This document shows positions 7,889-15,614 of a stretch of 64,000 nucleotides of DNA, piece after piece. Positions within the stretch are counted from its first letter, which is position 1, and each line of letters starts with the position of its first letter. The stretch is taken from assembly GCA_018335695.1 (NCBI GenBank), contig JAGXRV010000094.1, forward strand, positions 1 to 64,000, read 5' to 3'. The DNA comes from Clostridium sp. (GTDB lineage: Bacteria; Bacillota; Dethiobacteria; Dethiobacterales; Dethiobacteraceae). The notes below the pieces were generated by a model. It did not search any database and had not been told where the DNA came from. It worked only from the letters and a program-made list of their open reading frames with translations. The position numbers and the translations under genes are program-made.

Positions 7889-8806
7889 TCATTTCTTTTT
7901 TGCCAACCCGACAATTTCCTTAACCGAAGCAAAGCCGTTCTCTTTCAGATAAGCGCTGATTCCTTCCACCGTTTCCGGACAAACAAGCGGATTTGTAAAA
8001 TTGGCTGCGCCAATGGCCACTGCACTGGCTCCTGCCATGAGAAACTCGATAGCATCCCTGGCGCCGGCAATGCCACCCATACCGATCACCGGAATCTCCA
8101 CTGCCTCGGTCACCTGCCAAACCATACGCAGCGCCACCGGTTTGATGGCAGGGCCGGACAAACCACCGGTCAGGTTGGCTAGTATCGGTCGCCGCCGCTC
8201 GACATCTATCGCCATGCCTAGCAATGTATTGATTAAGGAGAGCGCATCAGCCCCTCCCTCTGCGGCTGCCCGGGCAATCACCGTAACGTCGGTGACATTA
8301 GGGGAAAGCTTAATAATTAACGGTTTTTTTGTTGCCCCCCGCAATTCCCGCACCAAAGCGGCGACCACCAACGGATCGGTACCGAACGCCATACCTCCGG
8401 CTTTCACATTGGGGCAAGAAATATTGATTTCATAGGCTGCCACCACAGTCAAATCATCGAGCAGCTCGATAACAGCGCGATACTGAGCTGCACTGTGGCC
8501 GGACACATTAACGATTACCGGTACAGACCACTGCTGCAGCGCAATAATTTTTTCTCTGGCTGCCGCAGCTCCGGGGTTTTGCAGGCCAATAGCGTTTAAC
8601 ATTCCGCCCGTGGTTTCCGCCAAGCGCGGCGGAGGATTCCCCGCACAAGCTTCTGCTGTAGTTCCCTTGACTACCACAGCGCCCAAACGACGCAAATCGA
8701 AATATGGGACATACTCTTCACCGTAGCCAAAGCAACCTGAAGCGGGCATCACCGGATTAGCTAAGGAAACACCGGCAATTTTGACTGTCAAATCCGGTAT
8801 CAGCAA
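7889..8806 (-). CDS. pyrD: Dihydroorotate dehydrogenase, catalytic subunit (class 1B)
   Basis: FMN-containing subunit that oxidises dihydroorotate to orotate and works with PyrK to pass electrons to NAD+. The 305-residue barrel has 'LANPVMPASGCFGYGEEY', the active-site Cys region 'YEINISCPNVKAGG' and 'VIGMGGIAGARDAIEFLMAGA'. The start is TTG 8806, overlapping the last codons of pyrK. The ribosome site and start form GGAGGTG-T7-GCTG, identical over 18 nt to the start of the gene at 15537. Confidence 0.94.
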   Translation of the reverse strand: MLIPDLTVKIAGVSLANPVMPASGCFGYGEEYVPYFDLRRLGAVVVKGTTAEACAGNPPPRLAETTGGMLNAIGLQNPGAAAAREKIIALQQWSVPVIVNVSGHSAAQYRAVIELLDDLTVVAAYEINISCPNVKAGGMAFGTDPLVVAALVRELRGATKKPLIIKLSPNVTDVTVIARAAAEGGADALSLINTLLGMAIDVERRRPILANLTGGLSGPAIKPVALRMVWQVTEAVEIPVIGMGGIAGARDAIEFLMAGASAVAIGAANFTNPLVCPETVEGISAYLKENGFASVKEIVGLAKKK

Positions 8807-9561
8807 AAAAACACCTCCCCGGCAGCAAAGACCGGCCCATCAACACAAACTCGCCTATATTTTTCGCTCCCCTTTACAGGCACAACGCAACCAAGACAAG
8901 CTCCCACGCCGCAAGCCAACTGCGCCTCCAACGAAACAAAACAACTTCTGTCAAAACAATCTGCCAGGCGAGCTACTTCCCTTAACATGGGCAACGGACC
9001 ACAGGCGTAAACGGCAGCATCCAAGCCGGCTATAATCGGAGCAGCCAAATCAGTAACCAAGGCACGGCTGCCGGCGGAACCGTCGTCGGTGGCCTCGCTA
9101 TAATTTGCCGCCAATTCCCTGTATTCTTCCCGCAGGAGCAACTCAGTTTTATTGCGCGCTCCATAAACAAAAGATACCTGTTTGCCGGCTTTTTTTAAAG
9201 TGCGCAACAGATAATAGAGCGGCGCGGCACCAATCCCCCCCGCCACCACCACAACCTGCTTTTGGTCGGTAAGAGGGAATCCGTTGCCTAACGGGCCGAG
9301 CAAATCCAATGTTTCGCCTGCTTTTTTAGCTGCCAAAAGCGCTGTGCCGCGGCCTGCAGTGCGATAGAGCAAAACAAGCCTGTCCTCTGCAGCGTCATGA
9401 ATACTGATAGGACGGCGCAAAAATGGGTCATACGTCGCAGAAACCCGCACCTGCACAAACTGACCCGCCAAAGCGTTGATTTCGCCCGCCAGCGTGAGGC
9501 GCTGATACCCCGGTGCGACCGTTTCCTGTTTTATTATCTCAAGCATATGCATTTTTGACAT
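8800..9561 (-). CDS. pyrK: Dihydroorotate dehydrogenase electron-transfer subunit
   Basis: FAD and [2Fe-2S] subunit of the class 1B enzyme. From ATG 9561 ('MSKMHMLEIIKQE', AGAGGG upstream) it is 253 residues. The FAD-binding 'DPFLRRPISIHDA' is near residue 50, the NAD-binding 'VVVAGGIGAAPLYYLLR' near 105, and the cluster cysteines 'CGVGACLGCVVPVKG' plus a later Cys near the C-terminus. Upstream in-frame codons overlap pyrC and lack a ribosome site. It overlaps pyrD by seven bases, fitting equal production of the two subunits. Confidence 0.94.
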   Translation of the reverse strand: MSKMHMLEIIKQETVAPGYQRLTLAGEINALAGQFVQVRVSATYDPFLRRPISIHDAAEDRLVLLYRTAGRGTALLAAKKAGETLDLLGPLGNGFPLTDQKQVVVVAGGIGAAPLYYLLRTLKKAGKQVSFVYGARNKTELLLREEYRELAANYSEATDDGSAGSRALVTDLAAPIIAGLDAAVYACGPLPMLREVARLADCFDRSCFVSLEAQLACGVGACLGCVVPVKGSEKYRRVCVDGPVFAAGEVFFC

Positions 9562-9575
9562 CTTCTGCCCTCTGA

Positions 9576-10862
9576 CTAGCCGACACGGCTGTTTTTCATT
9601 ACAATGCGTCCGCCCACCATGGTAAGCGCAGGCACTCCGTAAACAGACCAACCATGAAACGGGCTATTTTTTCCCTTCGAGAAAAAAGCATGGCGGTCAA
9701 TTACCCATGACGCAGTCGTGTCAATAATTACCAAGTCAGCGGCTGCGCCCGGCCGAAGCGTTCCGCCCGGTACTCCCAGAATAGCCGCCGGACGAGTAGA
9801 CATTCTCTCTACAAGTTGCATAAGACTAAGCCGTCCGGTTTTTACCAAGTGAGTATAGAGCAGAGGGAAAGCGGTCTCTAAGCCGACTATTCCAAAAGGT
9901 GCAGAATTAAAGTCGCCCGATTTCTCAATTTCCGTGTGCGGCGCATGGTCGGTTGCCACCGCATCAATCGTGCCATCGGCAAGAGCCTTGCAGAGAGCGG
10001 CAGTATCCTCGGCGGCACGCAAAGGAGGTTTCATCTTTGCATTTGTATTATAGCCGTCGGCCGCCGCCTCAGTTAAGAGTAAATGATGAGGGGTAACTTC
10101 GGCAGTGACTGATACGCCGGCTGCTTTGGCACAGCAAATCATTTCCGCACTTTCTTGGCAGGAAAGATGCATGATATGCAGGCGGCAGCCTGTTTCCTTA
10201 GCCAAGATTAAGTCGCGAGCCAACATGACGGTTTCTGCGCTCTTTGTAATCCCCGGCAGACCCAGTTTTGCGGAAACAACTCCTTCATGCAGTTGACCCT
10301 TGCCCGCCAGAGAATCATCTTCACAATGCTCAAAAAACGGCACACCTAAGGCTTGGCAGTAAAGCATCGCGTTTCTTGTCAAGAATGCATCTGCCACACC
10401 TCGCCCGTCATCTGTAAAAGCGCGGGCACCCGCCCGATGCATCAAGGCAAGCTCCGCCAATTCCTTTCCCGCCGAACCTTTAGTCACCGTGCCGACAGGC
10501 CAGACACGCACATGACTTGACTTGGCAGCCAAGGCAAGCATTTCGGAAATCTTCCTGGGGTCGTCCAAAACCGGGTTCGTGTTTGGCATAGCCGTGATAC
10601 CTGTAAACCCGCCGGCAGCAGCGGCCAGACTTCCTGTTTCAACAGTTTCTTTCGCTTCTCCCCCCGGCTCCCGCAGATGCGTATGCAAATCAATCAAACC
10701 AGGAATCACTATTTTATCCGCCGCATCAAGCACCAGGCAGCCTGCCGCAGGTATATCCGCAGCAATCGCGGCAATCTGACCGTTGCTAATCAAAATATCA
10801 AAGCGGCCGTTAATATTTTGACTGGGGTCCAGAACCGTTCCCCCTCTGATTAACTGCTCCAT
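9576..10862 (-). CDS. pyrC: Dihydroorotase
   Basis: Cyclises carbamoyl-aspartate to dihydroorotate. The 428-residue class I amidohydrolase shows the metal-binding 'GLIDLHTHLREPG', 'FFEHCEDD', 'LHIMHLSC' and the 'ATDHAPH' Asp/His motif, in the expected order. ATG 10862 is preferred because GACGGGGGGAAAAGA precedes it; the longer frame would run back into pyrB. It lies between pyrB and pyrK in the operon. Confidence 0.95.
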   Translation of the reverse strand: MEQLIRGGTVLDPSQNINGRFDILISNGQIAAIAADIPAAGCLVLDAADKIVIPGLIDLHTHLREPGGEAKETVETGSLAAAAGGFTGITAMPNTNPVLDDPRKISEMLALAAKSSHVRVWPVGTVTKGSAGKELAELALMHRAGARAFTDDGRGVADAFLTRNAMLYCQALGVPFFEHCEDDSLAGKGQLHEGVVSAKLGLPGITKSAETVMLARDLILAKETGCRLHIMHLSCQESAEMICCAKAAGVSVTAEVTPHHLLLTEAAADGYNTNAKMKPPLRAAEDTAALCKALADGTIDAVATDHAPHTEIEKSGDFNSAPFGIVGLETAFPLLYTHLVKTGRLSLMQLVERMSTRPAAILGVPGGTLRPGAAADLVIIDTTASWVIDRHAFFSKGKNSPFHGWSVYGVPALTMVGGRIVMKNSRVG

Positions 10863-10881
10863 TCTTTTCCCCCCGTCATAA

Positions 10882-11799
10882 CTAGTCATCAGCCAAGATC
10901 TGGTGCAAAACAGCCATTCTTGCCGCAACGCCATTATTTACCTGTGCTTCAATCCGAGAACGCGGCCATGCGTAGGCGGCGGCAGATAGCTCCACCCCCA
11001 CGTTAGCCGGTCCGGGATGAAGCAAAATAGCGTGACTTTGCATTAATGACAAGCGTTCCTCGCCCATACCGTAAAACTTGGAGTATTCCGACAGGGAAGA
11101 AACAAAACCGCTTTGTTGTCTTTCCCACTGAATTCGCAGCAGATAAACCACATCAGCCTCAGCTACCGCCCGGTCAATATCTGTAACAATTTCCGCTCCC
11201 AGTGCCTTCATCTCAGGCGGTACCAATGTGGGAGGGCCTGCCATGCGAACACTAATTCCCAAGGTTCGCATGGCAAATAGATTGGAACGGGCCACCCGGC
11301 TGTGACGGATATCCCCCAGAAACAATACATTAAGTCCCGCGAAAGATCTAAATTCTTGAAAAATGGTCAGCAGATCAAGCAGTGCCTGAGTTGGGTGCTC
11401 ATGCCAGCCGTCACCGGCATTAATCACCGGAATGTGAAGATTTTCTGCCAGAAATGCCGGCAGACCGGATGAAGCATGACGGACAATCAATGCATCTATC
11501 GCCATAGCCTGTAAAGTTCTCGCCGTCTCCAGCACGCTTTCACCTTTAATTATGCTGCTTGCGCCAATCTGCAAATCGATCAAATCGGCTCCCAGATTCC
11601 TCGCTGCCCGCTCAAATGAAACTTTTGTGCGCGTGCTGGCTTCAAAAAAAAGCGGCGCAATCATCTTGCCGCGCAAAAGAGTGTGGGGCAATAGCCTAGA
11701 ATTATTATTAACGCTACAATATTTTTCAGCGAGTGAGAGCAAATTGCTCAGCTCTGTACAACTCAAGTTTGCCGTGCTTAAAAGACTTCTGCCTTTCAT
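10882..11799 (-). CDS. pyrB: Aspartate carbamoyltransferase, catalytic subunit
   Basis: First committed step of pyrimidine synthesis: carbamoyl phosphate plus aspartate to carbamoyl-aspartate. The 305-residue protein has the carbamoyl-phosphate loop 'FFEASTRTKVSFE', the 80s-loop lysine region 'GASSIIKGES', 'HPTQALLDLLT' and 'LHPGPANVGVE'. No regulatory pyrI gene is nearby, as is usual in Firmicutes. ATG 11799 overlaps the stop of the upstream DUF3786 gene by one base (TGATG), implying translational coupling. Confidence 0.95.
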   Translation of the reverse strand: MKGRSLLSTANLSCTELSNLLSLAEKYCSVNNNSRLLPHTLLRGKMIAPLFFEASTRTKVSFERAARNLGADLIDLQIGASSIIKGESVLETARTLQAMAIDALIVRHASSGLPAFLAENLHIPVINAGDGWHEHPTQALLDLLTIFQEFRSFAGLNVLFLGDIRHSRVARSNLFAMRTLGISVRMAGPPTLVPPEMKALGAEIVTDIDRAVAEADVVYLLRIQWERQQSGFVSSLSEYSKFYGMGEERLSLMQSHAILLHPGPANVGVELSAAAYAWPRSRIEAQVNNGVAARMAVLHQILADD

Positions 11800-12410
11800 C
11801 AAGACCTCCCTTCCGCAGCAGCGGCAGCAATCAACCGCCTTGCAGCCTCAATGCCCAACACATATAAGGAAGCGGTAGGCAAATAGGTTTGCGACACAGA
11901 GTCAAACAAGATATTTGCCGCCGCAGGAAACTCGTCGTCCCCTCTCCAAAGCAGCAGCGCGAGCGGCAAGCGGGGGAATACTGGCAGGACAACAGCCACA
12001 TCTCCTAAGTCAGTCTGCACACCGCCCAGTGTTTTTGCCGCAGGCAAGAAAGAATCCGGTTGATCGGCAAACGCTTTTGCCAGCGGGAAAATTGCTTCAC
12101 ATTGAAAAGGCACAAAATGATGTGGACCTCCCGGCAAATCAAGAAAAGAGAGCCAGCTTGACCTGCATGGCAGGCCGCTTGCCCCGGCCAGATACTGTAG
12201 GGTGAGAATTTGCTCCTCATGACGCAGCTCCGGCCAGACAGAAGGCTGAATTATCCCGCCGGGGTGCGTCACACGGCAAAGCTGCCCCAAGTAAGCTATT
12301 TCAATCAGGTTCCCGTCCAAACATACGCCGCCGGCTAATTCGGCCATCAACGCCGGATCTTTTTTGCTAAACTCAAGCAAGGAGTCAAGATAGGCCTTTT
12401 CATATTTCAT
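11799..12410 (-). CDS. DUF3786 domain protein leading the pyrimidine operon
   Basis: This 203-residue protein matches the DUF3786 pattern of strict anaerobes, with landmarks such as 'YLAGASGLPCRSSW', 'FLDLPGGPHHFVPF', 'LPLALLLWRGDDEFPAAANILFD' and 'YLPTASLYVLG'. There are no transmembrane segments and no catalytic motif I can name. It has a good ribosome site (CCGGAGGAAATT before ATG 12410) and is coupled to pyrB by a one-base overlap, so it is made with the pyrimidine enzymes. In other genomes DUF3786 genes often sit near corrinoid or Wood-Ljungdahl genes; here it leads pyr genes. Its function is unknown. Confidence 0.8.
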   Translation of the reverse strand: MKYEKAYLDSLLEFSKKDPALMAELAGGVCLDGNLIEIAYLGQLCRVTHPGGIIQPSVWPELRHEEQILTLQYLAGASGLPCRSSWLSFLDLPGGPHHFVPFQCEAIFPLAKAFADQPDSFLPAAKTLGGVQTDLGDVAVVLPVFPRLPLALLLWRGDDEFPAAANILFDSVSQTYLPTASLYVLGIEAARRLIAAAAAEGRS

Positions 12411-12501
12411 AATTTCCTCCGGGTTAGCTAAAGATTGCCTAATTGTTCGCCATCTTGAGACAGGATTCCTTTTTTTTCCCGGATTTTCTGGAGTCCTCAG
12501 C

Positions 12502-12951
12502 TTAAATTAACGGCATAATAATTTTTCTGCCGGTCTTTCCTTTGCGAAAAAGCGGGTGGAACATCACCTCATGATTGACACGCCAGAGATTATCTTGATA
12601 ACGCAAAGCCAATTTCATGCAGTGAGCAGAAAACTGTTCATAGCGCAAAAGCGATGCTAACTGATAATAATACTCACGCCCCTCCCGGGTAAGTGCCATG
12701 CGCTGCAGGCAGATCATGCCGCCCTTCTTGAGATCTGCCAGAATGCTTTGCAGCTCGAAGCTGTAGACGGCAGATGAACCTTTATAAAATTCATATCGAT
12801 GACCGGTCCGTTCAGCCGCCGGACAACTGAGAGTGGCCAGAAAAAAAAAGTTATGAATAGTACGGGGACGGCAGAATGTGAAGGTGGACAACAGTTTCAG
12901 CAATAAAATATGTTGCAATGTATAGGTATATGTAAAGGAAGAAACAGTCAT
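12502..12951 (-). CDS. Hypothetical protein, possible winged-helix fold
   Basis: This 149-residue protein is not firmly recognised. The segment 'LQHILLLKLLSTF ... YEFYKGSSAVYSFELQSILADLKKGGMICLQRMALTREGREYYYQLASLL' has the rhythm of small winged-helix proteins of the YwgA type, with 'LTREGREYY' as the usual end of the wing. The frame extends upstream to 12996, but ATG 12951 has an AGAGAGGGCG ribosome site. It precedes the pyrimidine operon by 91 nt with no visible terminator between, so it may be co-transcribed. I see no PyrR-type attenuator in that gap. Confidence 0.55.
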   Translation of the reverse strand: MTVSSFTYTYTLQHILLLKLLSTFTFCRPRTIHNFFFLATLSCPAAERTGHRYEFYKGSSAVYSFELQSILADLKKGGMICLQRMALTREGREYYYQLASLLRYEQFSAHCMKLALRYQDNLWRVNHEVMFHPLFRKGKTGRKIIMPLI

Positions 12952-13027
12952 AATTATCGCCCTCTCTTTAAAGCTCCCCTTTAAGTTTGGGCGCAAAGCA
13001 GTTAAATTATGCCGTTACATCACAAAT

Positions 13028-13071
13028 AAAAAAGACGCTTCGCGTTTTCTTTCAACTGACGCGTCTTTTTT
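13028..13071. terminator. Bidirectional-type terminator hairpin
   Basis: An 11-bp perfect stem AAAAAAGACGC/GCGTCTTTTTT with a loop of about 22 nt. It has T runs on both sides and lies between the GGDEF gene and the gene at 12951. It probably ends transcription from 14472. The rest of the gap (12952-13263) holds a GC-rich palindromic stretch (about 13078-13150) and the elements listed at 13168 and 13199. Confidence 0.6.
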
Positions 13072-13167
13072 ATTCCGCTAGGGGCTGCCGCCCCTTCGGC
13101 GGGCCTGCCGGCCCTGAGCACCCCGCAAGAGTAAGGGGCACGCCCCTTACAAACCCCAACGCATAGG

Positions 13168-13198
13168 ATCGTAGCTTCCCTGAACGATATAATTTCCT
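13168..13198. repeat. 31-nt repeat, copy A
   Basis: This 31-nt sequence is identical, in inverted orientation, to 51857-51887 in front of the FliY-like gene. There it forms part of a SigD-like promoter. In this copy the -35 TAAA is replaced by TAGG, and the element lies within a short hairpin (CATAGGA/TCCTATG arms, flanking about 13162-13201). Confidence 0.85.
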
Positions 13199-13261
13199 AT
13201 GCTAAAATAAACCCTTCCGGAGTTTCAGCCGGTTGAGCTTATTTCTGTTTTAGCATTTTTT
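13199..13261 (+). terminator. Hairpin followed by T6, plus-strand sense
   Basis: Arms ATGCTAAAA (13199-13207) and TTTTAGCAT (13248-13256) pair perfectly, with further partial pairing inside, and are followed on the plus strand by a run of T. The U run is on the plus-strand side, opposite to the neighbouring genes. The preceding 31-nt repeat carries a -10-like element, so a short plus-strand RNA is conceivable but unproven. Confidence 0.35.
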
Positions 13262-13263
13262 GC

Positions 13264-14472
13264 TCAGGATGAAATCTTTCTCGCCTCTCGACTTACTTCT
13301 TTCATTCTATACAACTGTTGATCAGCAAGTCTTATCAGTTCGACTTTGCTTTTAGCCGGTTCGGGATAAGTGGAACTGCCCACAGAAACAGTCAAAGCCC
13401 CGCCGGCAATCTTTTCAAAACCAGGGAAACGGTGTTTGCTAAGCTGTTCAAGCACACGGGCAGACAACTGCGCCGCCCCCAAAACATCTGTTTGCGGCAG
13501 AATAACCGCAAATTCATCTCCGCCATAGCGTACTGCCACATCTGTTTCCCGGACCGAATCACGCAACACTTCGCCAAACTCTCTAAGAAGCATGTCTCCG
13601 GCCGGGTGTCCATACAGATCATTATAATCTTTAAAATAATTCAAATCCAGCATCAACAGACTGACATGCCCGCCTTCCCTGTCAACCCGTTTTACTTCTT
13701 TATCCAAATACTCGTTAAGATGACGATGGTTATACAAACCTGTTACTTCGTCAAGAATTGCCTGCTGCTGTACTTCCCGGTAAAGCATGGCGTTTTTGAT
13801 ATGCAATGACAACTGGTTCACAAAAGTCTGCAGCAACTCACGCCGCTCAGCTGTAAACTTATACTTTTTCAAGCTGCCCACTATTAACACGCCCAGCTTT
13901 TCTCCCTGGTGAATCAGGGGAAGAGCAGCCGCAGAACGATATTTAAGCTGGTTAAGCCAAGCCTTGTCCTCAATCCGCTTATCTGTCTGCGGCTCTTCGA
14001 TAAAGACTCCTTCGCCGCTTGAGAGAGCAAGACCGGGCAGACAGCGATCTGCCGGATAGGTGTCTGAAACCCCGAAAATAGGCGGCAAATTACTGGCGGC
14101 CAGGCGCAGGCTGTTCTCCCCTTCCAAAAGCCAGATATCGGCAAAGTCAAAGCCAAGAGTCTCTCGAATAATATCAAGACTCTGGTTTAATACCTCCTGA
14201 GGATTCAAGGAAAAAGCAAAAAGTTCACTTGCCGCAAAAAGAGATTTTAACTGTAAATTCTGTTCCTGTGCATCAGCCGCAGATCGGGAAAATCTGTCTA
14301 CTAAATTGCCCATAAAAAGCGCTATGGCTGTGGCAGCCAACAGAGCAAACAACCAATGCAGCATAGTAATGTTCATTAATGCGCCGATACTAAACAGATA
14401 AAAAATCATTCCCAGCACGGGGATAGTAAAAGCAGCCAACAACTTAATGCCCTTGCCGCCAAAATGATTCAT
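13264..14472 (-). CDS. Diguanylate cyclase with two TM helices and GAF domain
   Basis: Makes cyclic di-GMP from two GTP. The roughly 402-residue protein has two N-terminal transmembrane helices (about 10-55), a GAF-like sensor domain (about 80-225) and a GGDEF domain (about 235-400). The active motif is intact ('VAVRYGGDEFAVILP'), and the inhibitory I-site RxxD ('RETD') lies five residues before GGDEF, so product inhibition is expected. It is a single-gene unit with its own promoter. The flagellar cluster in this window encodes a PilZ protein, a possible receptor for the product. Start ATG 14472 has AGGTGG 5 nt upstream; GTG 14481 is an alternative. Confidence 0.92.
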   Translation of the reverse strand: MNHFGGKGIKLLAAFTIPVLGMIFYLFSIGALMNITMLHWLFALLAATAIALFMGNLVDRFSRSAADAQEQNLQLKSLFAASELFAFSLNPQEVLNQSLDIIRETLGFDFADIWLLEGENSLRLAASNLPPIFGVSDTYPADRCLPGLALSSGEGVFIEEPQTDKRIEDKAWLNQLKYRSAAALPLIHQGEKLGVLIVGSLKKYKFTAERRELLQTFVNQLSLHIKNAMLYREVQQQAILDEVTGLYNHRHLNEYLDKEVKRVDREGGHVSLLMLDLNYFKDYNDLYGHPAGDMLLREFGEVLRDSVRETDVAVRYGGDEFAVILPQTDVLGAAQLSARVLEQLSKHRFPGFEKIAGGALTVSVGSSTYPEPAKSKVELIRLADQQLYRMKEVSREARKISS

Positions 14473-14562
14473 ATCTCCCACCTGCCTTCCGCCTTGTACT
14501 CTTCTTCACAAAGAAGAGTACCCTTCTCTCATGCAAGTTTTATCAGCAGTCACGTTAATTTT

Positions 14563-14591
14563 ATTATACCAGGATTTGACGATTTTGTCAG
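14563..14591 (-). promoter_or_regulatory. Sigma-A-like promoter of the GGDEF gene
   Basis: On the minus strand CTGACA (14586-14591) and TATAAT (14563-14568) are 17 nt apart, about 90 nt upstream of the start codon. The -35 abuts the stop codon of the comFB-like gene. Confidence 0.6.
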
Positions 14592-14870
14592 CTAAAGCTT
14601 GCTGTCATGGTGAGGCTTTCTTTTTACCATATTTACAGCTTTTGTGACTGCGGCGACTACGTCCACATAACGCTGAATTTCCAGGATATCAGCTTTGGAA
14701 AATGTCTCGCCGCGCTGCGTGACTACATAGCGCGGCGGCAATTGATTAAGAGAAAGCGCGGCAATATCCAGTCGGCACTGCTCACAGGCACAATACTCGG
14801 CTCCCTGCTCTTTTAATACTTCATCCAGTCGTTGCCAGACTAACTTCTCCGTTAGATTGCGCAGCTCCAT
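14592..14870 (-). CDS. comFB: ComFB family protein
   Basis: This 92-residue protein has the family pattern 'YCACEQCRLDIAALSLNQLPPRYVVTQRGE', including three cysteines that may bind zinc. ComFB is named from the B. subtilis late-competence comF operon, and in cyanobacteria ComFB-type proteins bind c-di-nucleotides. Here it lies between a possible ComK-like gene and a diguanylate cyclase gene, which fits a nucleotide-signalling role as well as the name. Start ATG 14870 has AGGGG about 8 nt upstream; GTG 14879 is possible. Confidence 0.85.
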   Translation of the reverse strand: MELRNLTEKLVWQRLDEVLKEQGAEYCACEQCRLDIAALSLNQLPPRYVVTQRGETFSKADILEIQRYVDVVAAVTKAVNMVKRKPHHDSKL

Positions 14871-15003
14871 CTCCGGCACCCCTTTTTTCTTTTTCTCTTG
14901 CTACTATTCCAGCTAAGCGCTGTTTTTCCTGCCGGTGTGCCGCTAATCATTGGCAAAAGAAAATGGGAAGAGCGTTTGGATGGTGAGGGACGCTCTTACA
15001 TCC

Positions 15004-15537
15004 CTACTGCTGCGTATGAACGCCGTGTAATTTTTTGCACAAAAACATAGCACAGGACTCGCTCTCCATTACTTGACAAAGCTGCTCGAGCGCGTGCGCT
15101 TCCAGCTTGCGGGCGGAGCGCAAGCGAGTACGGACTGTGCGCGCGGCTTGAATAACAGCAATTTGTTGCCCTCCTTCCAAATGAAGCGTGCAAAGTCCGG
15201 GTGTCACAGCCACTTGCAGCACGGAGCGCAAGCGAAAATAACCATATGCCGGGTCACCTTTTATCAGAGGAGTTTTTACTTTTATAGGCACATAAACAAG
15301 AAATGGCTCAAAAACCAAAGGAATTAAATTTTTCTGCCCCACCAGCGGCGCATATTTTTGGCGCGCTTCCTGCACATTTACTGTAAAAACACGGGCCATG
15401 CGGCGAATATATGAATGCAGACTTACGCCCTGCCAACCAACGGTGCCGTCACGAAAATATATTTCCAACCCTTGGCCCGATCCGTCTGCATAACTTGGCA
15501 CAAAGGCAGCAACCTGCAAAACATCTTTTAACAGCAA
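15004..15537 (-). CDS. Hypothetical protein, possible ComK-like regulator
   Basis: This 177-residue soluble protein is not firmly recognised. Its layout weakly recalls ComK: a beta-rich centre 'PFLVYVPIKVKTPLIKGDPAYGYFRLRSVLQV', then 'LEGGQQIAVIQAARTVRTRLRSARKLEAHALEQL', comparable to the ComK region with a gene-specific 'NG..x..P' turn and a following RTxxLR helix. The comFB-like gene next to it adds some weight. This is inference and could be wrong. The start is TTG 15537 within T7 after TAAGGAGGTG. A stem-loop (15541-15575) can pair with that ribosome site. Confidence 0.5.
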   Translation of the reverse strand: MLLKDVLQVAAFVPSYADGSGQGLEIYFRDGTVGWQGVSLHSYIRRMARVFTVNVQEARQKYAPLVGQKNLIPLVFEPFLVYVPIKVKTPLIKGDPAYGYFRLRSVLQVAVTPGLCTLHLEGGQQIAVIQAARTVRTRLRSARKLEAHALEQLCQVMESESCAMFLCKKLHGVHTQQ

Positions 15538-15578
15538 AAAAACACCTCCTTAGCTGCTATGTAAGGAGGATTTTTGTA
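15535..15578 (-). promoter_or_regulatory. Hairpin over the ribosome site, or an attenuator
   Basis: On the minus strand CCTCCTTA pairs with TAAGGAGG across a 9-nt loop, with A5 and T7 flanks extending the stem. The 3' arm is the Shine-Dalgarno of the gene starting at 15537, and the T run contains its TTG start. The structure could mask the ribosome site or terminate transcription arriving from the TPR gene upstream. Confidence 0.5.
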
Positions 15579-15614
15579 TTATACGCTCTTGATTACTCGT
15601 TTGTGCCGCAAAAG

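Noticed and set aside
12411-12501. PyrR-type attenuator before the pyrimidine operon
   Set aside because: The 91-nt gap lacks a terminator/antiterminator pair and the PyrR-binding loop pattern, and no pyrR gene is present.
13078-13150. Possible structured RNA in the GC-rich palindromic stretch
   Set aside because: It is composed of short nested palindromes like other REP-type intergenic sequence and shows no known riboswitch core.
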